Part shown: in pieces, positions 1 through 7,481 of the stretch
Layout: each line of letters begins with the position of its first letter
Numbering within the stretch: position 1 is the stretch's first letter
From: Trueperaceae bacterium
GTDB lineage: Bacteria; Deinococcota; Deinococci; Deinococcales; Trueperaceae
Assembly: GCA_024636105.1 (NCBI GenBank)
Contig: JAGXHO010000251.1
Coordinates: forward strand, 1-7,901
Reading direction: 5' to 3'
Length of the DNA stretch: 7,901 nucleotides
Program-made: the position numbers and the translations under genes
The notes under the pieces: generated by a model
The model's database searches: none
The model's input: the letters and a program-made list of their open reading frames with translations, nothing else
What the model was told of the DNA's origin: nothing

Positions 1-562
1 CGTCCGGGTCGAGCGGCGTCGGCAGGGCTGCGGCGGCCGCCGGATCGGGGCGCCACGCCGCCCCGTCCGAGCGCCACCCGGACGGCAGGTCGGCGAGGCG
101 GCCGTACACGAGGAGCCGCACGTCGCGGTAGCCCGCGGGGCGCGGCGGCAGATCGAGCTCCTCGCCGCGCCGCGCGGCCTCGTACCCCTTGACCCCGCCG
201 CGCTTGACCGCCGAGTACGCCGGCGGCGCCTGCAGGGTGACGTCCAGGAACGGCGGCAGCGCGGCAGCGACGGCGTCCTCGGTCACGTGCGCGGCGTCGG
301 CACGGGCGTCGACCGGGCCCTCCGCGTCGAGGGTGGGGGTGCCGACGCCGAAGGCGATCCAGGCGAGGTAGCTCTTGTCGGACCCCGTCAGGAACGGCGA
401 CAGCTTGGTCGCCTCCTCCGCGAGGACGACGAGCACCCCGGTCGCGAGCGGATCGAGCGTGCCGCCGTGCCCCACGCGCCGGGTGCCGAGCGCACGGCGC
501 GCCCGGGCGACGACGTCGTGCGACGTCAGACCCAACGGCTTGTCGACGACGAACGCGGGCAT
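1..562 (-). CDS. truB: tRNA pseudouridine(55) synthase TruB, C-terminus cut by window edge
   Basis: TruB isomerises uridine 55 in the T-loop of tRNAs to pseudouridine in the cytoplasm. I translated the minus strand by hand: it opens MPAFVVDKPLGLTSHDVV and stays open to base 1, giving 187 residues of a family usually near 300. The catalytic signature GGTLDPLATGVL is at about residues 33-44, with the nucleophile Asp37. The family landmarks KSYLAWIAFG with TLDAEG, and QAPPAYSAVK followed by YEAARRGEE, come in the expected order. The missing part would hold the end of the catalytic domain and any PUA-like tail. The ATG at 562-560 is chosen because homologues begin with this VDKP..LTSHD sequence and because GAGG (573-570) lies seven bases upstream. 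The gene diverges from natA. Wording of the N-terminus recalls Deinococcota TruB proteins, from memory only. Confidence 0.95.
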   Translation of the reverse strand, partial: MPAFVVDKPLGLTSHDVVARARRALGTRRVGHGGTLDPLATGVLVVLAEEATKLSPFLTGSDKSYLAWIAFGVGTPTLDAEGPVDARADAAHVTEDAVAAALPPFLDVTLQAPPAYSAVKRGGVKGYEAARRGEELDLPPRPAGYRDVRLLVYGRLADLPSGWRSDGAAWRPDPAAAAALPTPLDPD

Positions 563-594
563 CAACCAGCCTCGGTCGCGGGAAGGATCGGCAT
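562..594 (-). CDS. possible 10-codon leaderless leader peptide overlapping truB start
   Basis: A minus-strand ORF reads MPILPATEAG and stops with the TGA at 564-562, sharing its final A with the truB ATG (TGATG). Its ATG lies six bases after the box TACGAT (606-601), so a transcript starting there would begin at or next to this ATG. If translated, it could couple ribosome entry to truB. This is only seen as sequence geometry: the ORF is very short, has no recognisable homology, and truB also has its own GAGG ribosome-binding site. The same reading frame continues upstream as an antisense shadow of natA, which I do not regard as a gene. Confidence 0.25.
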   Translation of the reverse strand: MPILPATEAG

Positions 595-600
595 CCGAGC

Positions 601-606
601 ATCGTA
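601..606 (-). promoter_or_regulatory. -10-like box for truB
   Basis: TACGAT read on the minus strand matches the TATAAT consensus at four positions, including the key first two and the last. A start about seven bases downstream would fall near 594, leaving roughly 32 bases before the truB ATG. No convincing -35 hexamer was found at 16-18 bases spacing. Confidence 0.4.
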
Positions 607-658
607 CCGGTGCGTGGCCGAGGGACACCCGACCCCGAGACCCCGCGCCGCCATCCCG

Positions 659-664
659 TACGAT
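659..664 (+). promoter_or_regulatory. -10-like box directly before natA, leaderless arrangement
   Basis: TACGAT ends six bases before the natA ATG at 671, so transcription would start at or next to the A of the start codon. No Shine-Dalgarno sequence is visible before this ATG, as expected for a leaderless mRNA. There is no good -35 match. Confidence 0.5.
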
Positions 665-670
665 GGCCGG

Positions 671-1426
671 ATGATCAGCGTCCGGGGACTTACGAAACGC
701 TTCGACGACGTCGTCGCGGTCGAAGCCGTGTCGTTCGAGGTGGCCGCAGGCGAGGTGTACGGGCTGCTGGGCCCCAACGGCGCCGGCAAGACCACCACCT
801 TGCGCATGCTCGCGACCCTGCTCCGCCCCGACAGCGGCTCGGCCACCGTCGCCGGCCACGACGTCGCCCGCGAAGCTGAGGCGGTGCGCCGCACGATCGG
901 CGTCGTCAACGGCGGGATGGGGCTCTACGATCGCCTGACCGGCCGCGAGGTGCTCGCGTACTTCGGCCGGCTCTACGGCCTCGAGCGCGCGACGATCGAG
1001 GAGCGCACCGAGCGCCTCGACGCGCTGCTCGACCTGCGCGGCGTCCTCGACAAGCGCACCAGCGCCTACTCCACCGGGATGAAGCAGAAGATCGTGATCG
1101 CCCGGGCGGTCCTGCACGACCCGCCGGTCCTGTTCTTCGACGAGGCCACCAGCGGCCTCGACGTGATGGCGCGCCGCGCGGTGCTCGACTTCTGCCGCGC
1201 CTACCCCGGCGAAGAGCGCGCCGTCGTCTACTCCACCCACGTCATGGGCGAGGTCGAGGAGTTGTGCGACCGCGTCGGCATCCTGTTCCACGGCCGCATG
1301 GTCGCCGACGACACCGTCGCGGGCCTGTTGGCGGACGCGGAGGCGCCCGATCTCGAGCGCGCCTTCTTCGAGCTCGCCCGCCGCTCCGGATTGGCCGCGG
1401 ACGAACTGCAGGGGGCGGCGGCATGA
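671..1426 (+). CDS. natA: ABC transporter ATP-binding protein, NatA type
   Basis: This 251-residue ATPase should power the export complex formed with the downstream permease, hydrolysing ATP at the inner face of the membrane. It carries the full nucleotide-binding domain: Walker A GPNGAGKTT at residues 34-42, signature STGMKQK at 134-140, Walker B VLFFDE at 153-158, D-loop SGLD at 161-164 and switch His190. The stretch GLYDRLTGREVL after the Q-loop region is typical of NatA proteins. The Q-loop glutamine itself is absent (VVNGGMGLYD, Asn80 nearby), which as far as I recall also occurs in this subfamily. The ATG at 671 is chosen because the family N-terminus (MISVRGLTKRF) begins there and a -10-like box sits just upstream. 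The same frame is open back to 287, but that stretch runs antisense to truB. The stop overlaps the natB start (ATGA). Sodium as substrate is inferred from family resemblance only. Confidence 0.92.
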   Translation: MISVRGLTKRFDDVVAVEAVSFEVAAGEVYGLLGPNGAGKTTTLRMLATLLRPDSGSATVAGHDVAREAEAVRRTIGVVNGGMGLYDRLTGREVLAYFGRLYGLERATIEERTERLDALLDLRGVLDKRTSAYSTGMKQKIVIARAVLHDPPVLFFDEATSGLDVMARRAVLDFCRAYPGEERAVVYSTHVMGEVEELCDRVGILFHGRMVADDTVAGLLADAEAPDLERAFFELARRSGLAADELQGAAA

Positions 1427-2649
1427 GGCCTCGCTTCGTCGGCCGGATCGCGGCCAAGGAGATCCTCTCGACCCTGCGCGACACGCGCGCGATCATCTCG
1501 AACCTGGTCATCCCGCTGGTGCTGCTGCCCGTGATGATGCTCGGTCTGCCGCTGCTGCTCGGAGGGCTCTTCCAACGCGAGACGACCACCGTCACCGAGC
1601 TCGGCGTGCAGGGGCTTGCGGAACTGCCCGACGAGCTCGTCGCGCTGGCCGAGGCCCAGAACGCGTTGCTGGTCGACGTCGCGGACGCCTTCGAGGCGGT
1701 GCGGGACGACACCTACTCGGCCGGCATGATCGTCGCGCCCGGCTTCGTAGCCGCGCTCGACGAGGGTCGTCCGGCCGAAGTGACGATCGTCGGCAAGACC
1801 GGCAACCTGCGCGGCGAGCTCAACGCCGGCAAGCTGCGGGCCGCGGTCGACGGCTACACGCAGTCGCTGGTCGCCGAGCGGTTGCGCGGCGCCGGACTCG
1901 ATCCGGCGGTGCTGCGGCCGATCTCGGTGGGGTCCGCCGACGCCTCCACCGACGCGGAGCGCAGCTCCGGCCAGCTCGCCTGGCTCATCCCCTTCTTCAT
2001 CGCCATCTGGACGCTCACCGGCGGGCAGATGACGGCGATCGACGCCACCGCCGGCGAGAAGGAGCGCGGGACGCTCGAGGTGCTGCTCGTAGCCCCGGTG
2101 CGCCGCACCGAGGTGGTCTTCGGGAAGTTCCTGGCGGTGATGACCTTCGGGCTCTCGGCGGCGGTGATGGCCATCCTCGGCTTCGTGCTCGGCGGCACCG
2201 TGCTCCGGCGCATCTTCCTGCCGATGATCGGCGACGGCGGCGGCGAGATCGCCGCGATGATGGGCGGCAGTCTGACGATCACGCCGGCCACGATCGGCCT
2301 CCTGCTCGTGTCCGCGCTCCTGCTCGCCGCCGTGGTGGCGGCGCTGCTGCTCACCGTCACGCTGTTCGCGCGGTCCTTCAAGGAGGCGCAGACGTACGTC
2401 GCCCCCATGTCGTTCGTGCTCCTGATCCCCGCGATCGCGCTGCAGTTCCGCGACCTGCTGGGCGCCGGCGACTCGGTCTACTGGATCCCGGTCTACAACG
2501 TGATGGTGCTGATGGACGACATCGTGAAGGGCTCGGTCACGCTCGCCGCGGTCGGCGTCACGTGGCTGGTCATGCTCGTGCTGATCGCGATCCTGCTGAT
2601 CTTCGCGAACGCCTCGTTCCGGCGCGAGGACGTGCTCTTCCGAACTTGA
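1423..2649 (+). CDS. natB: ABC transporter permease, NatB type (ABC-2 family)
   Basis: The 408-residue membrane subunit pairs with NatA. Bacillus NatAB extrudes Na+; the substrate here is not shown by sequence. Topology by eye is one helix at about residues 26-49, a large extracytoplasmic domain at 50-182, then helices near 183-204, 235-258, 285-316, 325-342 and 372-396. The family signature EKERGTLEVLLVAPVRRTE (about 212-230), which contacts the ATPase, and ARSFKEAQTYVAPM (about 316-329) are both intact. The ATG at 1423 overlaps the natA stop by four bases and has AGGGGG (1410-1415) seven bases upstream, so translational coupling is likely. The frame is open further upstream inside natA, but the family start MRPRFVGRIAAKEIL fits 1423. 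The gene ends 80 bases from the convergent malQ stop. Confidence 0.92.
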   Translation: MRPRFVGRIAAKEILSTLRDTRAIISNLVIPLVLLPVMMLGLPLLLGGLFQRETTTVTELGVQGLAELPDELVALAEAQNALLVDVADAFEAVRDDTYSAGMIVAPGFVAALDEGRPAEVTIVGKTGNLRGELNAGKLRAAVDGYTQSLVAERLRGAGLDPAVLRPISVGSADASTDAERSSGQLAWLIPFFIAIWTLTGGQMTAIDATAGEKERGTLEVLLVAPVRRTEVVFGKFLAVMTFGLSAAVMAILGFVLGGTVLRRIFLPMIGDGGGEIAAMMGGSLTITPATIGLLLVSALLLAAVVAALLLTVTLFARSFKEAQTYVAPMSFVLLIPAIALQFRDLLGAGDSVYWIPVYNVMVLMDDIVKGSVTLAAVGVTWLVMLVLIAILLIFANASFRREDVLFRT

Positions 2650-2672
2650 GCGGCCGCGCGCCGCGGACGGCG

Positions 2673-2722
2673 CGGGCCTGCGGCCCGGCGCCTGCGGCGC
2701 GTTGCGGTTGCTTCGCAACCGC
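2673..2722. terminator. three tandem triloop hairpins between convergent natB and malQ
   Basis: Three perfect inverted repeats sit side by side: 2673-2687 (CGGGCC, loop TGC), 2688-2700 (GCGCC, loop TGC) and 2704-2722 (GCGGTTGC, loop TTC), with stems of 6, 5 and 8 base pairs. They fill most of the 80-base gap between two convergent stop codons, so a bidirectional transcription end is the natural reading. Neither strand has a run of T after any stem, so this is not a textbook intrinsic terminator. Confidence 0.5.
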
Positions 2723-2729
2723 CGCACCT

Positions 2730-4280
2730 CTAGTCCTCCGGATCGGCCCCCGTCGTCGATTGCCGGTACGGCGTGTCGACCGCCGCGCCTTCGCCGGCGC
2801 GGCCGTACAGCTCGGCCATCTCGCGGAGCTGCGGCGCCAACCAGTCCGGCACGTCGTGCCACGCGAAGCGCCAACCCCAGTTGCCCGCAGCGGCCCCGGG
2901 CACGTTCATGCGCGCCTCAGGCCCCAACCCGAGCAGGTCCTGGAGCGGCGCGATCGCGGTGTCCGCGACGGAGGCCTGCGCCAGCCGCCACAGTTCCCAG
3001 GGCGCGTTCGTGTCATCGCGCGCCAGGTAGCGGCGCACCAGGTCGCGCTCCTTCTCGGGCGCCTGGGCGTACCAACCGGCGGTGGTGTCGTTGTCGTGGG
3101 TGCCGGTGTAGACCACCGAGTTCGCCGCGTAGTTGTGCGGCAGGTACGGATCGCTGGCGTCGGCGGCGAAGGCGAACTGCAGCACCTTCATGCCGGGCAG
3201 GGCGTTGTCGTCGCGCAGCTTCTCGACCCCCGAGGTGATCACGCCCAGGTCCTCGGCGACGATCGGCAGCTCGCCGAGCGCGGTGCGCAGCGCGTCGAAC
3301 AGCGGCTGCCCCGGCCCCTTCACCCAGCGCCCTTTGACGGCCGTGGGTTCGCTGGCCGGGATCTCCCAGAAGGCCTCGAAACCACGGAAGTGGTCGATGC
3401 GGAGCACGTCGACGAGCTCGAGCGTGCGCCGCACGCGCTGGATCCACCAGGCGAAGCCGGTGTCCGCGTGCCGCTTCCAGCGGTAGAGCGGATTCCCCCA
3501 GCGCTGGCCGGTGGCGGAGAAGTAGTCCGGCGGCACACCGGCGATCACGGTCGGCTGACCGGTGTCGTCGAGGTGGAAGAGCTGCTGGTCGGACCAGGTG
3601 TCGGCCGAGTCGTAGGCGACGAAGATCGGCACGTCGCCCAGCACCGCGATGCCGAGTTCCGCGGCGCGCGCGCGCACCGTGCGCCAGTGTGCGTCGAACC
3701 AGTACTGCCACAGCGCGTGCCGCGCGATCGCATCTTCATGTCGCTCGCGCGCCTCTTCGATCGCCGCCGGCTCGCGGTCGCGCAGCGGCGCGGGCCACTC
3801 GGACCAGGGCCGACCCTCCTGCGCCTCCTTGAGCGCCATGAACAGCACGAAGTCGTCGAGCCAGGGCGCGGCCTGCGTGCGGAAGGCGTCGAGCGCAGCG
3901 CGCTCGTCGGCATCCGCCCGCTCGAACCAGGAGCGGGCAGCGCGACCGAGCGCGTCGAGGCGGAACGAGATGACCGGCCCGAAATCGATCCGGCCGGGAT
4001 CGAAGTCGCCGCTGGCCAGGTCGTCGTAGTTGAGCCAGCCCTCGTCGCGAAGGCGTTCCAGGCTGATCAGGAAGGGGTTGCCGGCGAAGGAGCTGAAGCT
4101 CTGGTACGGGCTGTCGCCGTACCCGGTCGGGCCGAGCGGCAGCACCTGCCAGACGCGTTGGCCCGACTCCGCGAGGACGTCGAGCCAGCGCAGCGCGTGC
4201 GCGCCGAGTTCGCCCATGCCGTGCGGACCGGGGAGCGACGTGGGGTGGAGCAGGACGCCGGAACGACGTGGGAAGGGCAT
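2730..4280 (-). CDS. malQ: 4-alpha-glucanotransferase (amylomaltase), GH77
   Basis: MalQ transfers alpha-1,4-glucan segments between maltooligosaccharides or to glucose in the cytoplasm, in maltodextrin and glycogen metabolism. The 516 residues match the usual length of about 500 for bacterial amylomaltases of the Thermus type. The N-terminus SGVLLHPTSLPGPHGMGELG is diagnostic, followed by WQVLPLGPTGYGDSPYQSFS. Catalytic residues are in place: nucleophile Asp296 in VLRIDHFRGFEAFW, acid/base Glu343 in VAEDLG, and the stabilising Asp396 in GTHDNDTTAGW. The substrate loop PPDYFSATGQRWGNPLY is at about 250-266 and NWGWRF at about 467-472. The ATG at 4280 lies four bases after the upstream permease stop, with GAAAGG (4294-4289) eight bases before it, inside that permease gene. 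It is therefore probably the last gene of the leftward operon. The stop is TAG at 2732-2730. Confidence 0.97.
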   Translation of the reverse strand: MPFPRRSGVLLHPTSLPGPHGMGELGAHALRWLDVLAESGQRVWQVLPLGPTGYGDSPYQSFSSFAGNPFLISLERLRDEGWLNYDDLASGDFDPGRIDFGPVISFRLDALGRAARSWFERADADERAALDAFRTQAAPWLDDFVLFMALKEAQEGRPWSEWPAPLRDREPAAIEEARERHEDAIARHALWQYWFDAHWRTVRARAAELGIAVLGDVPIFVAYDSADTWSDQQLFHLDDTGQPTVIAGVPPDYFSATGQRWGNPLYRWKRHADTGFAWWIQRVRRTLELVDVLRIDHFRGFEAFWEIPASEPTAVKGRWVKGPGQPLFDALRTALGELPIVAEDLGVITSGVEKLRDDNALPGMKVLQFAFAADASDPYLPHNYAANSVVYTGTHDNDTTAGWYAQAPEKERDLVRRYLARDDTNAPWELWRLAQASVADTAIAPLQDLLGLGPEARMNVPGAAAGNWGWRFAWHDVPDWLAPQLREMAELYGRAGEGAAVDTPYRQSTTGADPED

Positions 4281-4284
4281 GGCG

Positions 4285-5217
4285 TCAACCTTTCTCGAAG
4301 GGCTTCCCGATCGCCTTGGGGGCGACCGAGCGACCGACGAAGCCGGCCAGGACGAAGATGGTCAGGATGAACGGCAGGCTCTGGACCACCGTCGGCGGCA
4401 GCAGCTGACCGCCGCCGAGCTGGGTCTCGAGCGCCTGGAACGCACCGAACAGGAGCGTCGCACCCAGCACCCCCAGCGGGTGCCATTTGCCGAAGATCAG
4501 CGCCGCGAGCGCGATGAAGCCGCGTCCACCGGACATCTCGGCGATGAACTGGTTGAAGCCGCCGATCGAGAGGTACGCCCCGCCCACCGCCGCGAGCACG
4601 CCGGAGAGCATCACGCCCACGTAGCGCATCCGCGTGACCGAGATGCCGACGCTGTCGGCGGCGTGCGGATGCTCGCCGACCGCGCGCAGCCGCAACCCGA
4701 ACGGGGTGCGGAACACCACGAACCACACGACCGGCACCAGCGCGAACGCGATGAACACGAGCGGGCTGAAGGTGAACACGCCGTCACCCCACCGCGGCAA
4801 GCGGTTGGCGATCGTCGCCGATGTCGACGAATTGCCGAAGAGACCGGTGAGGAGCACGGCGGGCAGCCCGATCGCCATCAGGTTGATCGCCACCCCCGAG
4901 ATGATCTGGTCGGCCTTGTACCGGATCGAGATCACCGCGTGGAGGAGGCCGACCAGGCCGCCCATGACCATCGCCGCGAGCAGCCCGATCCAGGGGGCGT
5001 ACCAGACGACCGCAGCGGGGTTCTCCCGCAACACCGGGAGCTCGACGTAGTACGTCACCAGCGCGGCCGCGAGCGCGCCGAAGATCATGATCCCCTCGAG
5101 GGCGATGTTCACGACGCCGGCGCGCTCGGAGAAGAGCCCGCCCAGCGCTGCGAACAGGAGCGGCGTGGTGGCGCGGAGCGCCGAGGCGAACAGGGTCAGC
5201 AGGACGACGCTCTCCAT
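4285..5217 (-). CDS. ABC transporter permease, BPD_transp_2 (NupQ/BmpD-like)
   Basis: At 310 residues this is a normal-length second permease of a basic-membrane-protein (nucleoside-type) importer, forming the channel with the permease encoded just upstream. About eight to ten hydrophobic segments cover nearly the whole protein. Family landmarks are SERAGVVNIALEGIMIFGA (about 30-48), IRYKADQIISGVAINLMA (98-115), TPFGLRLRAVGEHPHAADS (171-189) and GGRGFIALAALIFGKWHP (230-247). The ATG at 5217 shares one base with the upstream stop (TGATG), and GAAGGGGG (5234-5227) lies nine bases before it, so the two permeases are surely co-translated. The same frame is open far upstream, but that is a shadow of the other permease. 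The matching ATPase and substrate-binding lipoprotein are not in this window. Substrate is unknown; nucleosides or related compounds are a family-based guess. Confidence 0.93.
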   Translation of the reverse strand: MESVVLLTLFASALRATTPLLFAALGGLFSERAGVVNIALEGIMIFGALAAALVTYYVELPVLRENPAAVVWYAPWIGLLAAMVMGGLVGLLHAVISIRYKADQIISGVAINLMAIGLPAVLLTGLFGNSSTSATIANRLPRWGDGVFTFSPLVFIAFALVPVVWFVVFRTPFGLRLRAVGEHPHAADSVGISVTRMRYVGVMLSGVLAAVGGAYLSIGGFNQFIAEMSGGRGFIALAALIFGKWHPLGVLGATLLFGAFQALETQLGGGQLLPPTVVQSLPFILTIFVLAGFVGRSVAPKAIGKPFEKG

Positions 5218-7481
5218 CAGCGCGCACCCCCTTCGCCCGCGTCGGGCGCGTCCGGTGCCCCCGCGGAGCCGATCGTGTCGGTGCCGGGCTCCGCTACGGA
5301 CGGCGGTAGGAGCCCACCGGAGCCGATCGCCGGGGCGCGGCGCAGCGGGTTGGTCCAGCGGTCGGGCAGGAAGCCCTTGGCGGCGATGAAGAGCACCACC
5401 AGCGCCAGCACCATCGACACGACGTCGCGGGTGAGGTCGCTGAAGGTGATGTTGAGGACCGAACCGCCGTTCTTGAGGACGCCGAACAGGAACGCCGCGA
5501 AGACGATGCCGACGGGGTGGTTGTTGCCGAGGAGCGCCACCGCGATGCCGTCGAAGCCGTCGCTGGTCGGGATCGACTGGCGCAGCGCGTAGTCCTCGAG
5601 CGCACCGCCCAGCACGTAGTGGGTGGCGGTGAGGCCGGCGAGGGCGCCGGAGATCGCCATCGCCAACACCGTGTTCCGCGCCAGGCTGGCGCCGCCGTAC
5701 TCGGCCGCCTTGGGCGACAGGCCGGTGGCGCGCAGGTCGTAGCCGAAGCGGGTGCGAAACAGGAACACCCAGACGAACACGGCCGCGGCGATCGCGATCA
5801 GGAACGCCGGGTTGAGGTTCGTCGCGGGGACCTCGAGCGGGACCGCTCGCCCCCCGAGCGCCGCCAGCAGGCCGTACCCGACGCCGCCGACGATGCCGGC
5901 GAAGGCCAGACGGCCGGCGAGTCCGCGGCGGCGGACGGGCGCGAGGAGCCCGGCGGCGAAGACCGCCGCGATCGCCAGTCCGAGGCCCGCGAACAGCGCG
6001 ACGTCCACCGGGACGGTGTTGGCGCCCGGGGTCTCGCGCAGATCGATGCCGAACAGGGCCGGCAAGCGCGGCAGCCGGGCCGACTCCGAGAGCTCGTAGG
6101 ACTTGGGCTCGGAACCGGGGACCTTGAACGGCAGTTCCAGCACCACCGGCGCGTCGCCCGGACGCGGCTGCGCCACGACGACCGAGGCCGCCAGGACCGC
6201 CACCGCGACCACGGTCAGCGACAGGCGCGGCGCCCGCCCGAGCAGCCGCCGCGTGGGCGGCACCACGAGGGCGAGCACCGAGACGGCGATCGCGACGGAG
6301 ACGACCTGGATGACGCGGACCGCGGAGGCCGCGAAGGTGGGCGAGGCCGAGAGCATGAAGAGCAGCAGCGAGGCCGCGACGAAGTTCAGCAGGATCGTGT
6401 TGATGACCTCGTTCGCTCCGAAGCGCGCCTTGAGGAAGCCGGGGAGCGCGCCCCACAGGCCTCCCCCGAGCGCCGCTGCGATCACGGACGCGGGCAGCAC
6501 GAAGAACGCGGGTCCGGGAAGGTACACGCCGGCGAACATCGCGAACAGGGCGCCCAGCACCATCTGACCGGGCGCACCGATGTTGAACAGGCCGGCCTGG
6601 AACCCGAACGCCACGCCCAGCCCGGTGAAGATCAGCGGCGTGGCGAACTTGAGCGCCTGCGCGAACCCCTCGAACGTCCCCAGCGATCCCGAGAATAGCG
6701 TGTAGTACGAAAACCACAGCGTGTCGAGGCGACCGGTCAGGTAGGCCTGCCAGCCCTCGATCGGCACACCGTTTCCGACCGGCGTCGACTGGAGCGCCAA
6801 GATCACGATCGCCGCGGCGCCCAACGCCAGCAGGATCGCCGTGAGCGGAACCGCGGCGACGTCGGTGAGACGCCTGACCCAGCGATCGCCGACCGGCACC
6901 ACCCGGGCGCCGTACAGCAACGCCAGCGAGCCCGTCACGATGGCGAGGAACGCGGCCAGGCCGGGCGAGACCCCGCTGTAGGGGAGCCTGCGGATGCGGA
7001 CCCCGACCTGCAGAGCCTCCTGGCGGGTCTCCTCCAACGACTGATCGTTCATGCGTCCGACCAGCGCTTCGAGACCCTCCACGTCGACGCGGCCGCCCGG
7101 ATCGGCCAATTCGCCTTCGAGCACCGAGCGGACCTCCGTCCGCCGGGCCTCGTCGTACGTCGCGGCGTGCGTGCCGAGTCCCACGCCGGTCGTCGTGACG
7201 AGCAGCGCCCCGGCGCCCAGCCAGACGATCCGGCGGGAACGACCCGGCAGCGCTGCGGCTCCCGCGGCGGCCGTCACGCCCACTAGCGTGAGCACCAGCA
7301 CCGCGCGCTGACCGGGAACCCGCACCGGCTCGGTCCGGCCGGTGAAGTCTACGATGCGGTTCGGGAGCAGGGTGACGGCGCCCCGTGCACCGGTCTCGCG
7401 ATTGAAAGCCGCCCACGGCGCCAGCCAGATGCTGAGCAGCGTGAGGAGGGCGAGCACCGTGACTGCGACACGCTCGATCAT
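5217..7481 (-). CDS. oversized ABC transporter permease, BPD_transp_2 (NupP/BmpC-like) with extra membrane segments
   Basis: This 754-residue protein contains a NupP/BmpC-type permease split by and preceded by extra membrane sequence. The recognisable core runs from about 207 (helix, then [10 protein letters not shown]) through [20 protein letters not shown] and [11 protein letters not shown] (281-311) and [12 protein letters not shown] (356-367), then resumes at about 556-706 with [20 protein letters not shown] (578-597) and [17 protein letters not shown] (642-658). Family members are usually near 350 residues. Additions seen are an N-terminal region (1-205) with about four helices and a soluble loop at about 103-170, about two helices at 388-437, two more at 495-545, and a Pro/Gly/Asp-rich tail (715-754). 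The ATG at 7481 is chosen because a membrane segment ([16 protein letters not shown]) starts right after it, the TGA of the kinase gene overlaps it (ATGA), and a -10-like box precedes it. The frame stays open to the window end, but that 140-residue extension overlaps the kinase gene and begins inside adapter sequence. Confidence 0.88.
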   Translation of the reverse strand: MIERVAVTVLALLTLLSIWLAPWAAFNRETGARGAVTLLPNRIVDFTGRTEPVRVPGQRAVLVLTLVGVTAAAGAAALPGRSRRIVWLGAGALLVTTTGVGLGTHAATYDEARRTEVRSVLEGELADPGGRVDVEGLEALVGRMNDQSLEETRQEALQVGVRIRRLPYSGVSPGLAAFLAIVTGSLALLYGARVVPVGDRWVRRLTDVAAVPLTAILLALGAAAIVILALQSTPVGNGVPIEGWQAYLTGRLDTLWFSYYTLFSGSLGTFEGFAQALKFATPLIFTGLGVAFGFQAGLFNIGAPGQMVLGALFAMFAGVYLPGPAFFVLPASVIAAALGGGLWGALPGFLKARFGANEVINTILLNFVAASLLLFMLSASPTFAASAVRVIQVVSVAIAVSVLALVVPPTRRLLGRAPRLSLTVVAVAVLAASVVVAQPRPGDAPVVLELPFKVPGSEPKSYELSESARLPRLPALFGIDLRETPGANTVPVDVALFAGLGLAIAAVFAAGLLAPVRRRGLAGRLAFAGIVGGVGYGLLAALGGRAVPLEVPATNLNPAFLIAIAAAVFVWVFLFRTRFGYDLRATGLSPKAAEYGGASLARNTVLAMAISGALAGLTATHYVLGGALEDYALRQSIPTSDGFDGIAVALLGNNHPVGIVFAAFLFGVLKNGGSVLNITFSDLTRDVVSMVLALVVLFIAAKGFLPDRWTNPLRRAPAIGSGGLLPPSVAEPGTDTIGSAGAPDAPDAGEGGAR

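Larger units (their letters stand above)
592..673. repeat. imperfect inverted repeat spanning the truB/natA divergent promoters
   Basis: Arm one is 592-610 and arm two 655-673. The reverse complement of the first matches the second at 16 of 19 positions, with a 44-base centre. Each arm contains TACGAT followed by six bases (GCTCGG or GGCCGG) and ATG. In the right arm that ATG is the natA start. In the left arm it opens a 10-codon ORF leading into truB. The arms may simply be two similar promoters, or a shared operator. Confidence 0.6.

Noticed and set aside
287..670. Upstream extension of the natA reading frame to an ATG at 287
   Set aside because: It lies antisense to truB, adds no recognisable domain, and the ABC ATPase family start fits the ATG at 671.
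595..909. Minus-strand ORF extending upstream of the 10-codon leader
   Set aside because: It is antisense to natA and shows no family motif; only the short part after the -10-like box is kept as a weak possibility.
1228..2874. 548-residue minus-strand ORF opposite natB
   Set aside because: Composition is His/Arg/Asp/Gln-rich shadow sequence, and it lies against a well-supported NatB gene.
2562..4370. 602-residue plus-strand ORF opposite malQ
   Set aside because: High GC content leaves antisense frames open. It has no domain, while the opposite strand encodes a complete amylomaltase with all catalytic residues.
4030..6698. Long plus-strand ORFs opposite the two permeases (4030-5592 and 5517-6698)
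   Set aside because: They are charged, low-complexity antisense shadows of strongly hydrophobic membrane proteins.
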